DNA from: Rhodospirillaceae bacterium
GTDB lineage: Bacteria > Pseudomonadota > Alphaproteobacteria > Rhodospirillales > 2-02-FULL-58-16
Assembly: GCA_013349695.1 (NCBI GenBank)
Contig: DUZD01000049.1
Coordinates: 1-13,460, forward strand
DNA length: 13,460 nt
Direction: 5' to 3'
A program made the translations under genes and the position numbers. How positions within the stretch are numbered: the stretch's first letter is position 1; each line of letters opens with the position of its first letter. Shown here piece by piece: positions 1 through 6,756 of the stretch. The notes below the pieces were generated by a model that made no database searches, was not told where the DNA came from, and saw nothing but the letters and a program-made list of their open reading frames with translations.

Positions 1-10
1 GCTCTAAGGG
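1..10. repeat. Decamer at window edge, inverted copy of the element A left boundary
   Basis: The first ten bases (GCTCTAAGGG) are the exact reverse complement of 3473-3482 (CCCTTAGAGC), which spans the left end of element A and three bases of its flank. The two decamers bracket the minus-strand sulfotransferase/diguanylate cyclase segment as an inverted repeat. Because the match is cut by the window edge, it could be the end of another element copy lying to the left. Ten bases is short, so chance is not excluded. Confidence 0.3.
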
Positions 11-20
11 GTTGTCGTTA

Positions 21-875
21 TCAGTCCTCGTACTCGAAGAGCTTCAACATCTCGCCGGCCTGGCGGCGGAAGAGAGTGAGCGCCTCGTCGTCGAAACGAT
101 GCCGCCATAATCCGGGAACGGCGGCGGAAATATTCGCGGCCCGGCCGGCTTCGGCGCAACGCGCCACCTGGGCGTCGCCGCCGCCGACATCGAGGAACCG
201 GCACAGGCGGCGGAGGTCCGGCTCGGGTTCGCTCATCAGATCCTCGCAACGGACTTCCATGTAACGATCCGGATTGGCCCGCCCGAAGGCGCGCCCCCGG
301 CCGACGTTGTTGGCCCATAACTTGGCGAAGGAATCGGCAAAGCCGCTGAAGCGGGGAAATTTTTCGGAGAACCCTTGCTGGTCGATGCGAAGGTTGACAT
401 CCCAGGCGAAGGCCGCCTCGTCGCGGCCGTCGCGGATGACATGAACGAACCTGGCGTTTGGCGCCGCCCCGGCAAGCAGGTTCAAGTGCGGGGTCTGTTC
501 CGGGGTTTTCTCGCCGATGCACTTGACTTCGGCGTCGCCCACCCAGCGGCTGAACACCAAGCCCATCGCCGTCGCCAGGACGAGGTCGCGGTCGTCGTTG
601 TCGAAGCCGTGGAAATGCCCCTGGATTCCGGCCGTTCGCAGGCGGGCGTTGGTTTTCCGTAATTGTTGGTTGTAGTGCCCGAAGGCCTGCGTCAACAACG
701 GCGAGAGCAGGTTGGCGAAATGACCTTCCCCCCGGCAGCAGACTTGCTGGTGAGCATCGATCGCCGCCTGCAGCCAGTGGGTGCCGGCCTGGGTCCAGCC
801 GATGATGAAAAAGATATCCTTGTCAAGAAGCTGGTTGAGCCGGTGCCGGGTCCGCGGGATATCCGCCATGGTCAT
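21..875 (-). CDS. Sulfotransferase family protein
   Basis: This 284-residue protein probably transfers a sulfuryl group from PAPS (3'-phosphoadenosine-5'-phosphosulfate) to an unknown hydroxyl or amine acceptor in the cytosol. The 5'-phosphosulfate-binding loop is visible at residues 25-35 (IGWTQAGTHWL, a variant of the usual PRSGTTWL), a GEKTP motif at 121-125, and the 3'-phosphate-binding strand and loop at about 143-152 (FVHVIRDGRD). No signal peptide or membrane segment is seen, and the length is normal for bacterial sulfotransferases. The start chosen is the ATG at 875, which has a GAGG Shine-Dalgarno six bases upstream. A second in-frame ATG lies two codons later. It lies 89 bases downstream of the diguanylate cyclase on the same strand, so the two may be cotranscribed. 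The acceptor cannot be predicted. The Gln in place of the usual Ser/Gly in the PAPS loop is a mild oddity. Confidence 0.85.
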   Translation of the reverse strand: MTMADIPRTRHRLNQLLDKDIFFIIGWTQAGTHWLQAAIDAHQQVCCRGEGHFANLLSPLLTQAFGHYNQQLRKTNARLRTAGIQGHFHGFDNDDRDLVLATAMGLVFSRWVGDAEVKCIGEKTPEQTPHLNLLAGAAPNARFVHVIRDGRDEAAFAWDVNLRIDQQGFSEKFPRFSGFADSFAKLWANNVGRGRAFGRANPDRYMEVRCEDLMSEPEPDLRRLCRFLDVGGGDAQVARCAEAGRAANISAAVPGLWRHRFDDEALTLFRRQAGEMLKLFEYED

Positions 876-964
876 TCAAAGCCTCGGAAGCCGCGTTGGC
901 CGGGACTGTAAACGATGCCGCCATCGGCGACCATAACCAAAAGCCGGCGGTCGATTCGCGAACT

Positions 965-3421
965 CTAAGCTATTTTTTGCTCGTCGGATATGAAGCGGTA
1001 ATGGTTTTTGCCCCGTTCCTTGACCGAGTACATGGCTTCATCGGCCCGTTTCATTAATGACTCCGGATCGGTTCCGTCCGTCGGATAAAGGGAGATGCCG
1101 ATGCTGGCGCCGATGCTGGCTTTCCGCTTTCCCAGTTTGAAAGGCTTCGAGAGGATTTCATTGACGTTTTCGGCCACTTTCGCGGCGGCCTCCCGATTGT
1201 TCAGATCGGTCAACACGATGGCGAACTCGTCACCGCCGAAACGGAACACCGTATCCGTCTCGCGGACGCAAGAAGCGAGTCTTCCGGCCACTTCCTCGAG
1301 AAGAAGATCGCCGGCGTCGTGGCCCAGTTCGTCATTGACGGGCTTGAAACCGTCGAGGTCGACGAACAACAAGGCCACCTGGGTGGCGCCGCGCCGCGCC
1401 CTGGCCAAGGCGCCGGCCAGCCGGTCCATGCCCAAGGCGCGATTGGGAAGGCCGGTAAGGAGGTCATGGCTGGCCATGTGGTGGAGTTTCTCGTGGGCCT
1501 TCTTGAGCTCGGTCACATCCTCCTTGACGGCGACGAAGTGGGCGATCTTGCCGTCGCCGTCGAAAATCGCCGAGATGGAGGTGCCCTCCCAATACACCTC
1601 GCCGTTCTTTTTCTTGTTCAGCAGCTCGCCGCGCCATTCCTTGCCGGCCAGAATGGTTTGCCACAAATCTTCGTAAACCTCCGCCTCCATGAGGCCGGAT
1701 TTGAGAAGGCTCGGTTTCTCGCCGATGACTTCCTGGGGGCTATATCCGGACGTTTCGCTGAACTTGGGGTTGACGTATTCGATGGTTCCGTCCGGGCCTG
1801 TGACGAGGACGGTGGCCGGGCTGTGTTCGACGGCGCTGGACAGTTTCGTCAGCTCTTCTTCCATCTTCTTGCGTTTGGCGATGTCGCGGACGCTCCACCG
1901 GGCGCCCATGAAATTCTCTTCCCGGTCGTAGATGGGCTGATAGGACACGGACACCCAACGCAGCGAGCCGTTCTTGCACAAAAGCCGGAACTCGATGTCG
2001 TTTTCCATTTGCTCGTCGAGGGCGGCCTTGAAGTGGGCGGCCATTTTGTCCCTGTCGTCCTCGTCGACCAATCCCAGGGGATAGTCGGGCTTGGCCATGC
2101 ACTCCGCCGCTTGGTAGCCGGTCATCCGTTCGACAGCGGGATTGACCCACCGCGGCCTGCCGTCAACCCCGAACCAGGTTTCCCAGTCGTAGGAATAATC
2201 GGCGATGGCGCGGAAATTGGCCTCGCTTTCTCGCAAGTCATCGCCGATTTTTTTGTATTCGGTGATGTCGCGGGCGACGCCGATGATGCCGATGACATTG
2301 CCTTCGCCGTCCAGATAGGGAGCCCGCATGGTCCGAAAAAGATACTTCTTGCCATCAATTTCGATGCTTTCCTCGATCTCGACTATATCCCGGGACGACA
2401 TGATGGAGCGGTCCCTGGCGATGATTTCCCGAGCGTTTTCGGCGGAGAAAAACGCCGTGGCGTCATGGCCCAAAATTTCGTCCAGTGATTTTCCGATGGT
2501 TTCGGTGCCGGCGGAATTCACCAGCAGGTAGCGGCCCTCGATGTCCTTGACAAAGATGGCGTCTCCGGAGCCCTCGATGACGGCGTTTAAAAGGCGGTTC
2601 TTGTCCTGCAAGGCTTCATCCGCCTGCTTGCGTTCGGTGATGTCAATTCCGGCGCCAACGAGACAGGTTCCGCCTTCCCATTCGATGCGCCGGCCGGTGA
2701 AATAATAGGGCGTTTCGCGTCCGCTCTTGGAAACCAAGGTCGCTTCGGCGCTTGACATGCCTTCCGAGAAAGCCTGATCGATCCGCCGCTCGATGAACTT
2801 TTTGTCGTCGCCGCGGAAGAAATCAAGCGGGTGCAATTGGGCCATTTCGGCGCTCGTGTATTCGCCGACGGCTTCAAAATTTTTGTTCCAAAGCAGGTAC
2901 TTTCCCTTCCTGTCGAAGAAGTAAAAGATGCCGGGCATGCTGTTGATCGCCGCCTGGAAGAGGTCCCTTTCCTTGCGCAAGGCCTCGTCCGCCCGTTCGT
3001 GCTCGAGCTGCTTTTTGTACCTGCGGACGATGTGGGCGAGAACGGTGGGCAGCAGTTTGAAGTAGCCGCCCCCGGGATCCTTGATCAGGTAGTCGAAAAC
3101 CCCGGATTTCAGCGCCTCGACGGCTAAAGCTTCGGAACCGGAGCCGGTCAGGAGCACGGTCGGAAGGGGGAGCTCCTCGGCCAACACCCATTTGCAAAAA
3201 TCCAGGCCGGGGTCGCCGGGCAAACCTTGATCGACCACCGCAATGTCGAACGCCGCGGTGGCTTTCTTCAAAACCGCTTGCGCCGTCTCCCCCCTCTCGT
3301 GGTGCTCGATTTCGACGGGACAGCCGTTGCTTTCGAAAGCCCGGCGGAACGCCCGCGCATCGTGAGGGTTGTCCTCGATCAAAAGAATGCGAAGAGGTTT
3401 GTCCGATACGCTCTCGGCCAC
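965..3421 (-). CDS. REC-PAS(x4)-GGDEF diguanylate cyclase
   Basis: This 818-residue cytosolic signalling protein is predicted to make cyclic di-GMP from two GTP. Domains in order are: a receiver domain at about 10-125, with acidic pair E16/D17, phospho-acceptor D64 (VVDQGLPG), a conserved Thr in VLLTGSG and Lys in YLIKDP; four PAS domains at roughly 150-265, 270-395, 400-520 and 525-645, each ending in a DIT/DVT-type PAC motif; and a GGDEF domain at about 650-812. The active-site loop is an intact GGDEF at 729-733. An RETD inhibitory I-site (RxxD) sits at 720-723, exactly five residues before it, so product feedback inhibition is expected. There is no EAL domain and no transmembrane segment. 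The start codon is GTG at 3421, supported by a GGAGGG ribosome-binding site seven bases upstream (+ strand 3429-3434). No partner histidine kinase is in the window, so the phosphorylation input is unknown. It reads away from element A and pyrB. Confidence 0.93.
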   Translation of the reverse strand: MAESVSDKPLRILLIEDNPHDARAFRRAFESNGCPVEIEHHERGETAQAVLKKATAAFDIAVVDQGLPGDPGLDFCKWVLAEELPLPTVLLTGSGSEALAVEALKSGVFDYLIKDPGGGYFKLLPTVLAHIVRRYKKQLEHERADEALRKERDLFQAAINSMPGIFYFFDRKGKYLLWNKNFEAVGEYTSAEMAQLHPLDFFRGDDKKFIERRIDQAFSEGMSSAEATLVSKSGRETPYYFTGRRIEWEGGTCLVGAGIDITERKQADEALQDKNRLLNAVIEGSGDAIFVKDIEGRYLLVNSAGTETIGKSLDEILGHDATAFFSAENAREIIARDRSIMSSRDIVEIEESIEIDGKKYLFRTMRAPYLDGEGNVIGIIGVARDITEYKKIGDDLRESEANFRAIADYSYDWETWFGVDGRPRWVNPAVERMTGYQAAECMAKPDYPLGLVDEDDRDKMAAHFKAALDEQMENDIEFRLLCKNGSLRWVSVSYQPIYDREENFMGARWSVRDIAKRKKMEEELTKLSSAVEHSPATVLVTGPDGTIEYVNPKFSETSGYSPQEVIGEKPSLLKSGLMEAEVYEDLWQTILAGKEWRGELLNKKKNGEVYWEGTSISAIFDGDGKIAHFVAVKEDVTELKKAHEKLHHMASHDLLTGLPNRALGMDRLAGALARARRGATQVALLFVDLDGFKPVNDELGHDAGDLLLEEVAGRLASCVRETDTVFRFGGDEFAIVLTDLNNREAAAKVAENVNEILSKPFKLGKRKASIGASIGISLYPTDGTDPESLMKRADEAMYSVKERGKNHYRFISDEQKIA

Positions 3422-3457
3422 TGGCTTTCCCTCCGTCGAACTCGCCCGCCGGTTCCG

Positions 3458-3473
3458 ATCAATCTTGAAATGC
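3458..3473 (-). repeat. Short dispersed motif, copy 1
   Basis: Read on the minus strand this is GCATTTCAAGATTGAT. It matches 6757-6772 on the + strand at 15 of 16 bases, and the flanks are also similar (TAAGG here, TAGA there). It sits between the diguanylate cyclase start and the left end of element A. It is probably a short interspersed repeat of this genome, but only two copies are visible here. Confidence 0.35.
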
Positions 3474-3532
3474 CCTTAGAGCCTGTTTGGGAAGTTCATC
3501 ATGGGTTGCGTTGACCTGGGAAGCGCGAGTGC

Positions 3533-3584
3533 TAGGAGCGGATGCGCCGGCGATGCCGGGACATCGTCAAGCATTGGCGACGCC
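3533..3584 (+). repeat. Element A, conserved L2 loop core
   Basis: Four blocks are identical to element B (10818-10868): TAGGAG, GCCGGCGATG, CATCGTCAAG and CGACGCC, 33 of 33 bases. Between them lie variable segments CGGATGC and CATTGG that can pair with each other (with the G of CAAG): five Watson-Crick pairs, one G-T and one mismatch. GGCGATG/CATCGTC forms an inner hairpin with one G-T pair. Confidence 0.8.
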
Positions 3585-3636
3585 GCAATCGCGCTTCCCA
3601 GGTCAACCCGAAGGGCCGCGTTTACAAGGGCTTGGG

Positions 3637-3691
3637 ACGTCGTCAGCCGCCGTTTGCGATGCTCCAGCATCGCGGCACGCCGCCTTCCTAG
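3637..3691 (+). repeat. Element A, conserved L3 loop core
   Basis: The loop shares with element B (10920-10973) the perfect hairpin GCGATGC/GCATCGC, the block CACGCCGC and the closing TCCTAG. Its 3' end, TTCCTAG, is complementary to CTAGGAG at 3532-3538 in L2 (seven pairs including one G-T), so a loop-loop contact is possible. Its reverse complement also resembles L2, making the element pseudo-symmetric. Confidence 0.7.
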
Positions 3692-3819
3692 CCCAAGACC
3701 TTGTAAACGCGGCGCAATCCGTGATGAACTTCCCAAACAGGCTCTAACACCGCCGCCGCCGATCGTCAACATTCCAACGGCGACATGACAACCGGCGGCG
3801 GCCGGGTGGTTATCCCGCC

Positions 3820-3855
3820 TTGCTTTGTCGGCCGGCAAGGATTTATATTGCCGGC
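3820..3855 (+). promoter_or_regulatory. Probable pyrB promoter with overlapping inverted repeat
   Basis: A -10-like TATATT (3844-3849, five of six to consensus) lies 18 bases after TTGCTT (3820-3825), a weak -35. A perfect 8-bp inverted repeat, GCCGGCAA/TTGCCGGC (3831-3838 and 3848-3855), spans the -10 and could be an operator or an mRNA hairpin. The predicted start point, about 3856, is only two bases before the pyrB ATG, which suggests a nearly leaderless transcript. This is a visual prediction only. Confidence 0.4.
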
Positions 3856-3857
3856 TC

Positions 3858-4829
3858 ATGAACGCCGCCGTCCCGGACAACGTTCATTTCCCGCACCGCC
3901 ATCTGCTCGGTATCGAAGGCCTATCGCCTGACGAGATTACCATTCTGCTCGACCGGTCGGAAGCTTTCGTCGAACAGAATCGCCGCGCCGACAAGACCAA
4001 GTTGGTGCTGCACGGGCGGACCATCATCAATCTGTTTTTCGAGGCCTCGACCCGCACCCGCACCTCGTTCGAGTTGGCGGGCATGCGCTTGGGCGGAGAC
4101 GTCATCAACATGCCGGTGACGACCAGTTCCATCAAGAAGGGCGAGACCTTGATCGACACGGCGATGACCCTGAACGCCATGCATCCGGATGTGCTTGTCG
4201 TCCGCCATCCTTATTCCGGGGCGGTGAAGCTGTTGTCCGAAAAGGTCAACTGCGCGGTCATCAACGGCGGCGACGGAAGCCATGAGCATCCGACCCAGGC
4301 CCTTCTCGACGCCCTGACCATTCGCCGACGCATCGGCGGGCTAGCCGGGCTCCGCGTCGCCATTAGCGGCGACATCGTCCATTCGCGGGTCGCCCGCTCC
4401 AACATTCACTTGCTCACCACCATGGGGGCGACGGTCCGCCTGATCGCGCCGCGTACCCTGATCCCGCCGGCCATTGAAAAGCTGGGGGTGGAAGTCTTCG
4501 ACGACATGAGGGAAGGCTTGCGGGATTGCGATATCGTGATGATGCTGCGTTTGCAGACCGAGCGCATGCAGGGAAATTTCTTCCCCTCCATCAGCGAATA
4601 CTTTCACTTTTTCGGACTCGACTACGAAAAGCTCTCGAACGCCAAGCCCGATGCCCTGATCATGCATCCCGGGCCGATGAACCGGGGCGTCGAAATCGAC
4701 TCGGAAGTCGCCGACGACATCGGCCGCAGCGTCATCCGCGAACAGGTCGAGATGGGGGTGGCGGTGCGCATGGCCTGTCTTGAGACGCTGTCCCGCAACT
4801 TGGACGATGGGGACGCCGATGGCGGCTAA
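3858..4829 (+). CDS. pyrB: Aspartate carbamoyltransferase catalytic subunit
   Basis: This 323-residue cytosolic enzyme joins carbamoyl phosphate and L-aspartate to give N-carbamoyl-L-aspartate in de novo pyrimidine synthesis. The carbamoyl-phosphate-binding STRTRTS motif is at residues 64-70, the substrate-closing loop SSIKKGET is at about 90-97, HPTQALLD is at 144-151 and HPGPMNRG is at 270-277. All are intact, so the enzyme should be active. I start it at ATG 3858. An upstream in-frame TTG at 3825 would add eleven residues but would lie inside the promoter-like hairpin. No clear Shine-Dalgarno precedes 3858, consistent with a leaderless or weakly led mRNA. The gene overlaps the following dihydroorotase homologue by 11 bases, a layout matching bacteria in which ATCase forms a complex with a dihydroorotase-like partner. 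No pyrI regulatory subunit is present. Confidence 0.96.
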   Translation: MNAAVPDNVHFPHRHLLGIEGLSPDEITILLDRSEAFVEQNRRADKTKLVLHGRTIINLFFEASTRTRTSFELAGMRLGGDVINMPVTTSSIKKGETLIDTAMTLNAMHPDVLVVRHPYSGAVKLLSEKVNCAVINGGDGSHEHPTQALLDALTIRRRIGGLAGLRVAISGDIVHSRVARSNIHLLTTMGATVRLIAPRTLIPPAIEKLGVEVFDDMREGLRDCDIVMMLRLQTERMQGNFFPSISEYFHFFGLDYEKLSNAKPDALIMHPGPMNRGVEIDSEVADDIGRSVIREQVEMGVAVRMACLETLSRNLDDGDADGG

Positions 4830-6141
4830 GAAAAATGGCGGCCGGGTGGCCTACGTCAACGCCCGCCTCATCGACCCGGCGTCGGGAATTGACGCGGCCG
4901 GCGGTCTTCTCACCGAGGCCGAGGTCATCGCCGATTTCGGTCCCGGTCTTTTCGCCGGCGGCGCCCCGCAAGGAGCCGAAACCGTCGATTGCGGCGGTCA
5001 TGTCTTATGCCCCGGCTTGGTCGATATCCGGGTGCAATTGCGCGAGCCGGGCGAGGAGCACAAGGGAACCCTGGCCTCGGCGGGGCGCTCGGCGGCGGCC
5101 GGGGGAATCACCACGATGGTCTGCCTGCCCAACACGGATCCGGTCATCGACAATGTCTCGGTGGTCGAATTCGTCGCCCGCCGGGCGCGCAAGCTGGGAC
5201 TGGCCAAGGTCTATCCCTACGGCGCCGTCACCAAGGGCCTGCAAGGCAAGGAGCTGGCCGAGATGGGAACCTTGGCCGAGGCCGGGGCGGTAGCTTTCAC
5301 CGACGGCGTCAAGGCGGTGTCCGATGCCCTGGTGATGCGCCGGGCACTAAGCTACGCGTCGACCTTCGGCTTGACCATCGTTCAGCATCCGGAGGAGCCG
5401 CGGCTGGCCGACGGCGGCGCCATGAACAGCGGCGAAACGGCGACCCGCCTGGGTCTCGCCGGCATTCCCGGCGAGGCCGAGGTGATCATCGTCGAACGCG
5501 ACCTGCGTCTGGTCGAAATGACCGGCGGGAAACTGCATTTCGGCCACCTGTCGACGGCCGCCGCCGTCGAGGCGGTCCGCCGGGCGAAAGCCAGGCAAGT
5601 CAACGTCGCTTGCGACACCGCGCCGCCCTACTTCGCCCTCAACGAAACCGCTGTCGGCGATTACCGGACCTTCGCCAAGCTGTCGCCGCCGCTACGCCCG
5701 GAAGCCGACCGCCTGGCGGTGGTCGAGGGCATAAAAGACGGCACCATCGACGCCATCGCCTCCGATCACGCCCCCCAGGACGAGGAGGCCAAGCGCCTGC
5801 CCTTCGCTCAGGCCGCGTTCGGCGGCATCGGCCTCGAAACCCTGCTCGCCGTCTCCTTGGGCCTTTACCACAACGGCCACATGCCGCTGATCGAGGTGCT
5901 GCGCCGCCTCACCTGCGGTCCCGCCGACTTGGTGGGCCTGTCGGTTGGACGGTTGTCGAAGGGCGGACCGGCCGACCTGATCCTGTTCGACCTGGAGCGC
6001 GGCTGGAAAGTCGATGCCGACGACCTTTTGAGCAAGTCCAAGAACTCGCCCTTCGACGGCTGCCCGGTGCAGGGCATGGTGCTGAGGTGCGTCATCGACG
6101 GGCGCCCGGTGTTCGAAGCGGGCGGGTCAAAGGTAAAGTGA
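4819..6141 (+). CDS. pyrC: Dihydroorotase homologue lacking the metal-binding HxH (probable non-catalytic PyrC', ATCase partner)
   Basis: This 440-residue amidohydrolase-fold protein aligns by eye with class I dihydroorotases. The family signature 'LVDxHxHLREPG' reads LVDIRVQLREPG, so both metal-ligand histidines are replaced (R71, Q73). The usual FSDDG segment is FTDGVK (from 160). H190 (in VQHPEE), H243 (in FGHLST) and SDHAP (D316) remain, but the His after SDHAP is Gln. In pseudomonads an inactive dihydroorotase-like protein encoded next to pyrB is needed to assemble ATCase, and by analogy this one is probably structural. An active dihydroorotase would then be encoded elsewhere. The start is uncertain. 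ATG 4819 has GGGGA five bases upstream, and ATG 4807 is the alternative. It overlaps pyrB by 11 bases and plsY by one base, so the three are translationally coupled. Confidence 0.9.
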   Translation: MAAKKNGGRVAYVNARLIDPASGIDAAGGLLTEAEVIADFGPGLFAGGAPQGAETVDCGGHVLCPGLVDIRVQLREPGEEHKGTLASAGRSAAAGGITTMVCLPNTDPVIDNVSVVEFVARRARKLGLAKVYPYGAVTKGLQGKELAEMGTLAEAGAVAFTDGVKAVSDALVMRRALSYASTFGLTIVQHPEEPRLADGGAMNSGETATRLGLAGIPGEAEVIIVERDLRLVEMTGGKLHFGHLSTAAAVEAVRRAKARQVNVACDTAPPYFALNETAVGDYRTFAKLSPPLRPEADRLAVVEGIKDGTIDAIASDHAPQDEEAKRLPFAQAAFGGIGLETLLAVSLGLYHNGHMPLIEVLRRLTCGPADLVGLSVGRLSKGGPADLILFDLERGWKVDADDLLSKSKNSPFDGCPVQGMVLRCVIDGRPVFEAGGSKVK

Positions 6142-6755
6142 TGCCGGCGGCGCCGACGGTGGACGTCTGGTTTTATCTGGTCGCGGCGGCGGCGGGGTAT
6201 TTGTTGGGCTCCATCCCTTTCGGCCTGGTATTGACCCGGCTTGCCGGAGGCACCGATCCACGCCGGATCGGCTCCGGCAACATCGGCGCCACCAACGTCT
6301 TGCGCACTGGCTCCAGGCCCCTGGCGGCGGCGACCCTTGTTCTCGACGCCGGCAAGGGGGCGGCGGCGGCGCTGCTGCTGGCCCTCATGGACGGCACGAG
6401 CGGCCTGATCGCCGGTTTCTTCGCCGTTGTCGGCCACAACTTCCCGCTCTGGCTGAAATTCAAGGGCGGCAAGGGGGTGGCGACGACGCTGGGCCTGCTT
6501 TTGGCGGTGGCTTGGCCGGCCGGGTTGCTTTCATGCGCCACTTGGCTGGCGGTGGCGGCCCTGTTCAGGTACTCGTCCTTGGCCGCCCTGGTGGCGCTCG
6601 TTCTGTCGCCTCTCTTCATGTCCTGGGTCGCCGTCGGCCCGCCGGTCTACATGGCGGCGGCGCTGGCGCTGCTGGCCGTCATCCGCCACCAGGCCAATAT
6701 CCAAAGACTCATCGGCGGAGAAGAACCGAAAATCGGCGCCGAAAAAGCCGAGTAG
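6141..6755 (+). CDS. plsY: Acyl-phosphate:glycerol-3-phosphate acyltransferase
   Basis: This 204-residue polytopic inner-membrane enzyme transfers an acyl group from acyl phosphate to glycerol-3-phosphate, giving lysophosphatidic acid, the first step of phospholipid synthesis in the PlsX/PlsY route. All three family motifs are visible: GSGNIGATN at 44-52, the phosphate-binding GHNFPLWLKFKGGKGVAT at 98-115, and RHQANIQRLIGGEE at 182-195. Five hydrophobic segments (about 10-33, 62-82, 88-100, 116-142 and 146-181) fit the known topology. The start ATG overlaps the stop of the preceding gene (TGATG), so it is translated by coupling. Length is normal and nothing is missing. plsX is not in this window. 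Confidence 0.96.
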   Translation: MPAAPTVDVWFYLVAAAAGYLLGSIPFGLVLTRLAGGTDPRRIGSGNIGATNVLRTGSRPLAAATLVLDAGKGAAAALLLALMDGTSGLIAGFFAVVGHNFPLWLKFKGGKGVATTLGLLLAVAWPAGLLSCATWLAVAALFRYSSLAALVALVLSPLFMSWVAVGPPVYMAAALALLAVIRHQANIQRLIGGEEPKIGAEKAE

Positions 6756-6756
6756 A

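Larger units (their letters stand above)
3476..3747 (+). ncRNA. Nested-palindrome element A (candidate structured RNA or mobile structured repeat)
   Basis: Outer stem P1 pairs 3476-3510 with 3713-3747: 35 pairs, 33 Watson-Crick plus t3502-g3721 and g3505-t3718. Inner stem P2 pairs 3511-3528 with 3589-3606 (18 perfect pairs) and encloses a 60-nt loop, L2. A 9-nt linker, 3607-3615, folds as CCC-GAA-GGG. Inner stem P3 pairs 3616-3636 with 3692-3712 (21 pairs, one G-A mismatch at 3630/3698) and encloses a 55-nt loop, L3. P1 abuts P2 and P3 without spare bases, so the folded shape is a junction like a cloverleaf. L2 contains a variable helix (3539-3545 with 3571-3577) and a hairpin (3549-3555 with 3562-3568). 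L3 contains a 7-bp hairpin (GCGATGC/GCATCGC). The element lies between the divergently transcribed cyclase gene and pyrB. Element B at 10764-11026 has the same design. Both ends carry TA just inside the stem, compatible with a TA target duplication. The strand is assigned from G-U polarity. I see no coding sense in it. Confidence 0.8.

Noticed and set aside
1319..2488. Open frame of 389 codons on the + strand opposite the diguanylate cyclase
   Set aside because: The minus-strand protein has intact REC, PAS and GGDEF domains. The opposite frame is a by-product of codon bias.
3476..3747. Rho-independent terminator for either neighbour of element A
   Set aside because: The stems are far longer than terminator stems, there is no T-run on either side, and the loops are conserved with element B.
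3476..3880. Small frames on both strands within element A that end in the same peptide (MNFPNRL)
   Set aside because: The repeated peptide arises because the two outer arms are inverted copies. The frames follow the palindrome and have no ribosome-binding sites.
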